The notes under the pieces are model-generated. The model did no database searches and was not told the origin of the DNA. It worked only from the letters and a program-made list of their open reading frames with translations. 64,000 bases of DNA, taken from assembly GCA_910577225.1 (NCBI GenBank), contig CAJTMV010000007.1, positions 62,001 to 126,000 of the forward strand, read 5' to 3'. Shown here in pieces: positions 36,289 through 43,256 of this stretch. The stretch's first letter is position 1, and every line of letters starts with the position of its first letter. The translations under genes were made by a program, and so were the position numbers. The stretch comes from an uncultured Eubacterium sp. GTDB taxonomy: Bacteria; Bacillota; Clostridia; Lachnospirales; Lachnospiraceae.

Positions 36289-37776
36289 TTGCATACTATA
36301 ACATTAATGAAAATATTAAACTCTGCTGCATATTATAGCATACTTAACAGCATACCTCATACTTTTATTAAGTATTCATCTGATTCCAAGAAATATGAGA
36401 TAAGCAACGACCGCCTTCAGATAGATGAAGAAGATAAAAAGAATATGCCTAAAGTATACCTGTACGATTTCATGCCTGACAAGAAAAAAGAGGAAGACAG
36501 CAGCAATTCCATTACATATTACATGTGTGAAATACTGGTGAACTGCGGCAGCTTATTCCATTTAGATTTAAACCGTTCTGTCCCTGCTGAGAGTATTTTT
36601 ATATTTGGATTCAAGAGCGTCATCAGCCTTGTATGCAGGGCAATCCCTCAACTGAATGATAATTTTGACAGGATGGTGCTTTACAAGGGGCAGCAAGTAT
36701 CAATCTGGACATTATTGGAGAATGAATATAAATCAGCTTATCCGGAAAAGCCGCTGCCTGACAAGCCCTTTATCCTGAAAGGTCTGGCGGAATCAGATAA
36801 TGAAAGCGTACAGGAAACCATGCATAGACTGTTTGATTACCCACAGGTGTTTGCAAAGGCAGAATTAGAAACATATAAAATTATGGAGTGGTTTAACCAT
36901 AACTATCCGCCAGAGTTCAAGTTAAAGAGGATAGATTACACATATGATATGCATACCGATTATAAGAGTATATATCTGAAACTTATAGTCATGGGATATG
37001 GATTAAGCAGGAAGACAGCAAGTGATAAGGCTTACTATAAAGATAATGAAGTCGTCAGCATCTATATTAAGCAGAAATCCTGCCGTATCAATATATATGA
37101 TAAATTTGAACAGGTGAGTGAGAAGGACGGCACAGCGGGGGAAGACAGCCCGGTAAACAAACTGCTCCGGTTTGAAGTACAGGTGGAAAAAGTTAAGATA
37201 ATCAATGAGTTGAGGAAAAGGGGAAAAAACAGTTCAGGTAGAAATTTTATGTTTATATCAAATTTTATAAATAGAGAAACCGAATACCAAATACTTGAAT
37301 ATTATTTTAGGCAGATAATAGGACTGGGGCATTATTACACTTACACGGCAGCAGTTGATATAGTCAATGCCAGCGGATATAAAGAAAGCATGAAAGCGAA
37401 GCTGTGTACAGTTTTGGAGCATGTGGCACGACGCCGGGGTGTAAGGAAATTCCTTGAATGTGTCAAAGATGGCAGCATTACGGATTGTGGGTCGGTGCAG
37501 ACTGCAAAAGGATATTTGAAAAAACTGCATGGCATAGGGGTGAACTCTGTCACTATTTCAAGGGAAGAGCAGGCCAGAATGAAAGCTGTCAAACGTGAAA
37601 CCGAACTGGAAATACCGCCGGAATTATTCAGATACCCACAGTACCAGTACGGTGTTGACTTTCTTCCTAATCCGTTGTGGAAACTAATATTTGATAAATT
37701 GTTATATGAAAGCAGTCAGAAAAATTATGGTGAAAGTAATCATACTGTAGATTTTACTGAACTGGCAAATTTTTAA
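36289..37776 (+). CDS. replication initiator-like protein (phage gene II/X or Rep_trans type)
   Basis: A 495-residue protein with the central order seen in rolling-circle initiators of filamentous phages and small plasmids: LKRIDYTYDMHTDYKSIYL, a strand with SRKTASDKAYYKDN, CRINIYDKFEQ and LLRFEVQVEKVKIINELRK. The region YDKFEQ...LRFEVQ is the best match; the catalytic Tyr cannot be placed with confidence. Start is TTG 36289, 8-9 bases after AAAGGAG. It probably opens a double-strand origin in the structured region just upstream, giving the excised circle replication or transfer ability. Confidence 0.6.
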   Translation: MHTITLMKILNSAAYYSILNSIPHTFIKYSSDSKKYEISNDRLQIDEEDKKNMPKVYLYDFMPDKKKEEDSSNSITYYMCEILVNCGSLFHLDLNRSVPAESIFIFGFKSVISLVCRAIPQLNDNFDRMVLYKGQQVSIWTLLENEYKSAYPEKPLPDKPFILKGLAESDNESVQETMHRLFDYPQVFAKAELETYKIMEWFNHNYPPEFKLKRIDYTYDMHTDYKSIYLKLIVMGYGLSRKTASDKAYYKDNEVVSIYIKQKSCRINIYDKFEQVSEKDGTAGEDSPVNKLLRFEVQVEKVKIINELRKRGKNSSGRNFMFISNFINRETEYQILEYYFRQIIGLGHYYTYTAAVDIVNASGYKESMKAKLCTVLEHVARRRGVRKFLECVKDGSITDCGSVQTAKGYLKKLHGIGVNSVTISREEQARMKAVKRETELEIPPELFRYPQYQYGVDFLPNPLWKLIFDKLLYESSQKNYGESNHTVDFTELANF

Positions 37777-37830
37777 ACTGGGTAATGAAGAAAAGTATGA
37801 TGGATGATAATTACATATAAATTATTCATG

Positions 37831-37863
37831 GACGCTGTCTCGGATTTGAGGCAGCGTTTTTTA
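37831..37863 (+). terminator. intrinsic terminator after rep
   Basis: ACGCTGTCTC (37832-37841) pairs with GAGGCAGCGT (37848-37857, one G-U) and ends in six T. Confidence 0.85.
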
Positions 37864-37986
37864 TGTCCATTTGTTAAGGAGGATGAATAAATGAGGGAAT
37901 GGAGGACAAGAAGCCCGCCAGTGAAAAATGCAAGAATGCACATTATTTTAACAGCTTATAAACTTATATATACAGGGAGGAGTAAC

Positions 37987-38172
37987 ATGAGCAGTGTGTA
38001 TATGTACCGTAACAAATCGAAAGGTACAGAGACGGGCGATGAAGCAGATACAGGCAAGCAGATGCAGATAGTTTTTTTAAATCTGCTTTGTGAACAGAAG
38101 ATATTAGAAGAAAATGCCTGTTCTGTTATTATGAATAAAATTATGGAAGGAGAAAAGTTTAATGGATGCTGA
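37987..38172 (+). CDS. small protein ahead of the recombinase genes (61 aa)
   Basis: ATG 37987 follows GGGAGGAGTAAC. A short helical protein (MQIVFLNLLCEQKILEENAC) whose second half has the look of the small SHOCT-like helices often encoded just before element integrases. It overlaps the next gene by 11 bases, implying coupling. A role in control of excision is possible but not shown. Confidence 0.5.
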   Translation: MSSVYMYRNKSKGTETGDEADTGKQMQIVFLNLLCEQKILEENACSVIMNKIMEGEKFNGC

Positions 38173-38854
38173 AAAAGCTGCAATCTATCATTTTACGGAC
38201 GGGTCAGAAGCCCGTCCGATTGTTGTCAGAAAAGAAATAAATCGGATTATGGATTTTGCATGTAAAGCAGGGTTCCATGAGACAGATGTTTTCTTAGACA
38301 CATCCTTACGGAAATGCAGACAGGTAAAACGGCAGGAATTTGAGGAAAAAATATCTTCGTATAAAGCACTGTTTTTAAAGGATTTCTACCATCTGCGTAA
38401 GAATACAGACATTTGCATGTCTGAACTTGTGCGTTTAAGCAGGGAAGGCATAAAAGTTTTTACTCTTGAAGACGGTGCATTCAAATTTATTGATGCCCCG
38501 TTTTCGCAAAATCTGAATGCCGCTGCATATTATTGCGGGCTGGGTATTACAGAGCATTCGTCACAACTGCAATTTGATATCATGGACAGCTTCACAAAGA
38601 GGAAAACAGGATGGAGGCTGACAGGCTGGTATGCCGATTTAAAAGGCAATAAGACAGATGGAAACCAGAAAGAACTGGAAAGGCTTGTCAGGGAAATCGG
38701 CAGGCATGACATTGTTTTGGTACAGTCCTTTGGACACATCCACTGGAGGACAAGCAGATTCTGTAAAATACGACATCTGCTAAAAAAGGGCATTTACAGT
38801 ATGCATGAAGAAATTTTTTTACCATATGAAGAGGGAGGAAAACAAGATGAATAA
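38162..38854 (+). CDS. protein built of two decayed serine-recombinase domains (230 aa)
   Basis: Each half resembles the resolvase catalytic fold without its active site. First half: DVFLDTSLRKCRQVKRQEFE, then YKALFLKDFYHLRKNTDI and LSREGIKVFTLEDG (compare the DRLxRNT and 'KxGVxxxxLxE' blocks). Second half: LTGWYADLKGNKTDGNQKEL, then DIVLVQSFGHIHWRTSRFC and LLKKGIYSMHEE. The N-terminal YxRVS strand with the nucleophile Ser is absent in both. It overlaps the recombinase start by 8 bases, so the two are made together; it may form mixed complexes that steer integration or excision. Confidence 0.6.
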   Translation: MDAEKAAIYHFTDGSEARPIVVRKEINRIMDFACKAGFHETDVFLDTSLRKCRQVKRQEFEEKISSYKALFLKDFYHLRKNTDICMSELVRLSREGIKVFTLEDGAFKFIDAPFSQNLNAAAYYCGLGITEHSSQLQFDIMDSFTKRKTGWRLTGWYADLKGNKTDGNQKELERLVREIGRHDIVLVQSFGHIHWRTSRFCKIRHLLKKGIYSMHEEIFLPYEEGGKQDE

Positions 38855-40751
38855 AAGTGGAATGTCAGCATCAAAATGTGTGGCATATGCACGTGTCAGT
38901 ACCGAGAATGAAGGACAGGCTGAAAGCTGTGCTAACCAGATAGCTTTGTGTCAAGAATATGCAGAACGTCATCCAGAGTACATTCTGGATGGGAAATATG
39001 TAGATGACGGGATTTCAGGCGCAACGAATAAAAGACCTCAGTTTACTGCTATGATTGAGAGAATAAAGCAGGGTGATATTCGGTACATTATAGCGAAAAA
39101 TGAGGACAGGCTGTGCCGTTCAACGGAGGTAGACGGTTATCTGATGAAAGTATGCAGGGAATACGATGTTAAAATTATTTTTCTGGAATCGAACAAGATA
39201 TTTAATCCGTTTGATGGGCAGGACCTTACTGTGCATGGAATTATGGCTGTCATGGGGCAGCAGTATGTGTTCCATCAGTCACAGGTTGGAAAGATAGCCC
39301 ATGAACAAAAGTGCAGAGCAAAACGGCTGAATGCTACAGATGTCCGGTATGGCTATTACTGGGATAAGGAACGGAAATGCATGGCAGTAAATGAACATGA
39401 AGCAGAAATGGTAAGGAAAATGTTTGAATGGTATGTGTATAACGGCTTAGGTGTGTCTGAAATAGCGAAGAAACTGGCAGAACACGGTGTATTTGGTGCA
39501 AGAAGCGGAAAAATGCTTACAGCCAATACCGTGTCTGCAAGGCTGGAAGATGAAGCGTACAAGGGAACCTTCTATATAAATAAGAAAGGCTCCATTTTGA
39601 ATGTCGGGATGGATGCTAAGAAAAAGCGTTTTGACAGGCCGAAGGAAGAATGGGTTGCTGTAGAGGGGCCTGCAATTGTTTCCGAAGAATTATTTGAACT
39701 GGCGCAAAGGCTTAGAGAAGAACGCCGCCATGTTTATGATAAAACCGGGAAAGCGGATACACAGGCGCGTTTCAGGGGAACCCATTTGTTTTCAGGAAAA
39801 GTATTTTGTGGGGACTGCAAAACGCAGTTTCATTTCCGGTATGCAGACAGGGCAAAGACAACCGGGGAATATAAAGATTATTTTTCAAAAAGCAGAAAAA
39901 CGCTGGATGCTGTCTGCCACAATAAAAAATATAACAGAATTTATGAGCAAACATTAATTACATTATGCCGGTATGCTATTAACATATTTTTAAAAGAACA
40001 TGAAGCATGTATAAATAATTTGAAGGCAGTAATAAGGGACTCCGGTTTGTCTTTATTTGCCGATGATAAACTATTGAAAGACTGCCAGATGCATCTTGAA
40101 AAAGTAGAAAGAGAACGTCAGAAGAATTTAGTTGCATGGCGTGATGCACCAGACGAATCCATGAAGCAGGCATATCTTGAAATGTATAAGTCAAATGATG
40201 AAGAAAAGAAAGAACTGGAAAAGAAAATCAGTGGACTTATTGAGCGCCGGAAAGATGCCGGTAATGTGGAACGGAAAATTGATGAAATCCATAGGCATAT
40301 TGAGGATATGAAGCAGATAAATGAAATTGACAGGAGTGTTGTACAAAAGTTTATTGAGAAAATCATCATTGAAAAGAATGGGATAATAACGATTATTCTT
40401 AAATTTGGAGCTGCATATTCAGCTATACTGCCTGATAACAGGAAAGAAGAAATAGAAGATGTACTTTGTTTAGATAAAGTTTTTATTCTTTTTTTTGACG
40501 CTGATACCATTGCAAGTAAGTTACAAAAATACTGGTGGTGGAGAAGATGTTCCGACAGGGCACGATGGCAGTATCAGCACCGGACATGCAAATTCCAGTA
40601 CGGATATGTTAAAGCGTATCGAAACAATGGTATTGATGGGCATGGATCTGCCGTTGTCAGCAATTCGTGGACAGATTGCTTCTGGTATTCAGATTCTCAT
40701 TCATTTGGGACGACTCAGAGACTGCTCCAGAAAAGTATTAAATGTGGATGA
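38847..40751 (+). CDS. large serine recombinase (integrase) of the element
   Basis: Catalyses integration and excision. Catalytic Ser18 in YARVSTENEG, then DGISGATNKRP, NEDRLCRS, a recombinase domain (GVSEIAKKLAEHGVFG ARSGK-type block; RLEDEAYKGTFYINKKG), a zinc ribbon (FSGKVFCGDCKTQF and later CHNK), and a coiled coil (about 425-500). ATG 38847 follows GGGAGGAAAACAAG. Element-coded residues end at 572 (base 40562); the next 62 residues to TGA... stop at 40751 are cpaF DNA read out of frame. In the circle the frame instead gains 50 residues from 21771-21923, giving 622. This tail exchange is inferred from reading frames. Confidence 0.93.
   Translation: MNKSGMSASKCVAYARVSTENEGQAESCANQIALCQEYAERHPEYILDGKYVDDGISGATNKRPQFTAMIERIKQGDIRYIIAKNEDRLCRSTEVDGYLMKVCREYDVKIIFLESNKIFNPFDGQDLTVHGIMAVMGQQYVFHQSQVGKIAHEQKCRAKRLNATDVRYGYYWDKERKCMAVNEHEAEMVRKMFEWYVYNGLGVSEIAKKLAEHGVFGARSGKMLTANTVSARLEDEAYKGTFYINKKGSILNVGMDAKKKRFDRPKEEWVAVEGPAIVSEELFELAQRLREERRHVYDKTGKADTQARFRGTHLFSGKVFCGDCKTQFHFRYADRAKTTGEYKDYFSKSRKTLDAVCHNKKYNRIYEQTLITLCRYAINIFLKEHEACINNLKAVIRDSGLSLFADDKLLKDCQMHLEKVERERQKNLVAWRDAPDESMKQAYLEMYKSNDEEKKELEKKISGLIERRKDAGNVERKIDEIHRHIEDMKQINEIDRSVVQKFIEKIIIEKNGIITIILKFGAAYSAILPDNRKEEIEDVLCLDKVFILFFDADTIASKLQKYWWWRRCSDRARWQYQHRTCKFQYGYVKAYRNNGIDGHGSAVVSNSWTDCFWYSDSHSFGTTQRLLQKSIKCG
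40544..40580 (+). other. attR junction of the element
   Basis: Element AAGATGTTCCGACAGGGCA ends at 40562 and cpaF CGATGGCAGTATCAGC resumes at 40563. Joined to the left element end, the arms AAGATGTTC and GAACATCTT are perfectly complementary. Confidence 0.85.
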
Positions 40752-40947
40752 AATAGATGGAATCAAAGACGGAGAGATCCGGCTGCATTCGATTTATCGA
40801 TTTGTGGAAAGTAAACAGTCAGAACAAGATCAGGGGAAGGTAACCGGACGGTGGGAAAAAACAGGAAAATTGCTGGGGACAGGAAAGCTCAGAGAAGCAG
40901 GGATTTACGAAAGAAAGAAAAAAGAGGACACGAGCAAAATACAATAA
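40563..40947 (+). pseudogene. cpaF: cpaF/tadA secretion ATPase, 3' part
   Basis: Encodes the end of the His box and the C-terminus (GSISTGHANSSTDMLKRIET, IRGQIASGIQILIHLGR, KVLNVDEIDGIKDGEI). Its frame matches the 5' part exactly across the removed element. In the integrated state it has no proper start; the upstream open frame comes from the element. The tadB GTG start at 40851 overlaps its end. Confidence 0.92.
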
Positions 40948-41681
40948 ATTATCAGGAGTATCTGTTTTCCTGGAAAGAACGTATACAGATGATTGTGCAA
41001 TATCTTATCATCAGCGGAGGATTTGCCTATTTGTTTTATCGATCCTGGATAGTTTTTGTAGTATTTTGGACTGGCTATCCAATATATCGCGCCCGTAAGA
41101 AACGGCAGCTGATACATAAACGGCAGGATGTATTATGCCGCCAGTTCAAGGACAGCATTCAATGTGCAGCGTCTGCCATGGCAGCAGGATATTCGATAGA
41201 AAACGCATTTCGGGAAGCATATGCAGAAATGAAGATGCAATATAGTTCGGATGCGCTGATGACCGAAGAGCTTCGCTATATGAACAGCTGCTTGTCTCTC
41301 AATATTCCGTTGGAACAGCTTTTATATGATTTTGCAAAACGAAGCGGGCTCGAAGATGTGCAAAGTTTTTGCGAAGTATTTGTATTTGCAAAACGAAGCG
41401 GCGGAGATTTTATTCAGATTATCCACATGACAGCATCCAGAATATCGGAGAAACAGGAGTTAATGGAATCGATACAGACAGAAATTTCCGGAAAACGGAT
41501 GGAGCAAAAACTGATGAATCTGATGCCATTGTTTATTTTAGTATATGTTGACGTAAGTTTTCAAGGTTATCTGGATGGGATGTATCATAATCCGACAGGG
41601 ATATTTGTTATGACGATTTGTCTGACTGCTTATCTGGGTGCGTATCTGTTATCCGAAAAAATTATGTCTATACGGATATGA
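40851..41681 (+). CDS. tadB: TadB-like inner-membrane platform protein
   Basis: A T2SSF-domain membrane protein of the Tad secretion machine, working with TadC and CpaF. N-terminal membrane segments (MIVQYLIISGGFAYLFY, WIVFVVFWTGYPIY), the cytoplasmic helical domain (FKDSIQCAASAMAAGYSIEN, EVFVFAKRSGGDF, GKRMEQKLMNLMPLFILVY) and a C-terminal membrane segment (IFVMTICLTAYLGAYLL). The GTG 40851 start overlaps cpaF by 97 bases; ATG 40989 is an alternative. Its expression now depends on read-through from the element or a weak local promoter. Confidence 0.8.
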   Translation: MGKNRKIAGDRKAQRSRDLRKKEKRGHEQNTINYQEYLFSWKERIQMIVQYLIISGGFAYLFYRSWIVFVVFWTGYPIYRARKKRQLIHKRQDVLCRQFKDSIQCAASAMAAGYSIENAFREAYAEMKMQYSSDALMTEELRYMNSCLSLNIPLEQLLYDFAKRSGLEDVQSFCEVFVFAKRSGGDFIQIIHMTASRISEKQELMESIQTEISGKRMEQKLMNLMPLFILVYVDVSFQGYLDGMYHNPTGIFVMTICLTAYLGAYLLSEKIMSIRI

Positions 41682-41709
41682 CAAAAGAAGTACAGGGGGA
41701 TGATGTAAT

Positions 41710-43011
41710 ATGACAGGTCAGATCGTATGTCTGGCAGTTACGATGGTAAGTCTGCTGAGTCTGCTTTGGTTTTACGCTAAGAATCAGCAAAAGAATAAGA
41801 AAGACGCGGCAAAAGTTGTGGCTTTAACAGGATTTTTAGGTTTGATAATCTGCATATCGGAAAGTAAAGACCAAAGACTCATACAGGATGGAAAGCTATT
41901 ACGGAATGAGGCAGGAGACGGTTCGGAAAGTCAGAAATTACAGCTGAACGCAGATGGCATTTTGAAGAATTATGATTATATGCTGGAAGTAGAAGCGCAA
42001 AGGCTGCAGGGAGAAGCGCTCGATCAGTTATTTGCGAATGCTGCAAAAGAGGCAGAAGAGCAATTTATAGGAGAAAATTTATCCCTGGACTGCATCGATC
42101 ATGCTGTGCTGCTGCCAAAAAATCTGCAAAATGGTCAGATCCGGGCCAGATGGAGATTTGATCCGGAAAATATTATCGATACCGAAGGGGAATTGTGGGT
42201 AGAGGAGACATGCGAAGAAGGTATTCTTGTGATGGTATCGTTAACAATGACTTATTTTGAGGAAGTAAGGGAACATTCGTTTGGATGTTTTGTATACCCA
42301 AAGAAACTAAGTCAGTCAGAGCGGCTGTTAGCAGATTTGCAGAGTTATTTTGAGGAAGAACAGGAATTAAGTAAAAATCAGCATTTTTTAAGACTTCCGC
42401 TTAGAATTGGAAATGTGAGGCTGCACTGGTCGCAGAAAATAGAAAATACGTATCAGTTTATTTTAACGCTTGGAATCGTTGCAGCAGTTGTCGTTTACCT
42501 GCAGGAAGGAGTGAAAGAACAAAGAAAAGAACAGGAACGAAAAGAACAGTTGTTAAGACAATATCCGGATATGGTAAGTAAAATGTCCCTGCTGCTTGGA
42601 GCAGGAATGACTTTAAGCGGAGCGTGGGAAAGGATTGTTTTAAATTATCAGCACAGGCTGGAACATCATCAGTCACAGTCTGAAGAGGTTTATGAACAGA
42701 TGCTGCTGGCATATCGGGAAATGCAGGACGGCGTTGGCGAACTGAGAGTGTATGAGCAGTTTGGTGAGCGCTGCGGAACGCCGCAATATCGAAAACTGTC
42801 CATGCTGATCATACAAAATTTAAGAAAAGGGTCAGCGGGATTGAGACAGAGTCTGGAAAAAGAGGTAGCAGATGCATTTTCACTTCGTAAAAATCTTGCG
42901 AAAAGAGCAGGAGAAGAGGCGGGTACGAAAATTTTATTACCGATGATGTTCATGTTATGTATTGTAATGGTCATTATTTTGGTACCCGCATTTTTAACGT
43001 TTCAAATGTAA
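41710..43011 (+). CDS. tadC: TadC-like inner-membrane platform protein
   Basis: 433 residues. The C-terminal 190 residues form the T2SSF-type core (QYPDMVSKMSLLLGAGMTL, RCGTPQYRKLSMLIIQNLRK, GEEAGTKILLPMMFMLCIVM). The N-terminus has two membrane helices and then a roughly 180-residue extra domain, rich in Glu, absent from classical TadC. It lies between tadB and the Flp pilin. The second platform subunit of the Tad machine. Confidence 0.75.
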   Translation: MTGQIVCLAVTMVSLLSLLWFYAKNQQKNKKDAAKVVALTGFLGLIICISESKDQRLIQDGKLLRNEAGDGSESQKLQLNADGILKNYDYMLEVEAQRLQGEALDQLFANAAKEAEEQFIGENLSLDCIDHAVLLPKNLQNGQIRARWRFDPENIIDTEGELWVEETCEEGILVMVSLTMTYFEEVREHSFGCFVYPKKLSQSERLLADLQSYFEEEQELSKNQHFLRLPLRIGNVRLHWSQKIENTYQFILTLGIVAAVVVYLQEGVKEQRKEQERKEQLLRQYPDMVSKMSLLLGAGMTLSGAWERIVLNYQHRLEHHQSQSEEVYEQMLLAYREMQDGVGELRVYEQFGERCGTPQYRKLSMLIIQNLRKGSAGLRQSLEKEVADAFSLRKNLAKRAGEEAGTKILLPMMFMLCIVMVIILVPAFLTFQM

Positions 43012-43070
43012 ACGGATACAATCGCATTTACTCAAAAATTATACGGATAAAAAGAAAGGAAGGTAATTAT

Positions 43071-43250
43071 ATGAATCATTTTATACAATTTTTAGAGGAA
43101 GAAGATGGAATTGGAGTCGTAGAACTGATATTGATACTGGTTGTACTGATTGGTCTGGTTCTGATTTTTAAAGACAGCCTGCGTAAATTGGTGAAAGAGA
43201 TTTTTGATACGATTACAAAAGGTGCGACAGATGTATCTACGACGGACTAA
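43071..43250 (+). CDS. Flp-type pilin
   Basis: 59 residues: leader MNHFIQFLEEEDG, then IGVVELILILVVLIGLVLIF, then a charged tail. Cutting after the Gly at 13 puts Glu at position +5, the mark of Flp pilins, although +6 is Leu in place of Tyr. It is the main pilus subunit and the substrate of the prepilin peptidases. ATG 43071 follows AAGGAAGG; frame upstream is not used. Confidence 0.8.
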   Translation: MNHFIQFLEEEDGIGVVELILILVVLIGLVLIFKDSLRKLVKEIFDTITKGATDVSTTD

Positions 43251-43256
43251 AACGAC

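Larger units (their letters stand above)
21771..40562 (+). mobile_element. 18.8-kb integrative element (IME or integrated plasmid) in cpaF, serine-recombinase type
   Basis: Boundaries are set by the two cpaF halves, which rejoin in frame when 18,792 bases are removed. The 5-base GGGCA occurs at both ends and the joined ends make a palindromic attP, both typical of large serine recombinases. Contents in order: recombinase tail, RadC-like, resolvase, unknown gene, XRE regulator, AAA+/TPR/M48-like cargo operon, DUF5688, ArdC-like, YqaJ nuclease, candidate annealase, replication initiator, decayed recombinase protein, large serine recombinase. No relaxase, VirD4/TcpA or VirB4 gene is visible, so independent conjugation is unlikely; the rep gene may allow replication when circular or transfer in trans. 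Confidence 0.92.

Noticed and set aside
40495..40947. A separate 150-residue gene beginning in the element
   Set aside because: Its N-terminal part is recombinase DNA in another frame; the remainder is the cpaF C-terminus in the native frame.
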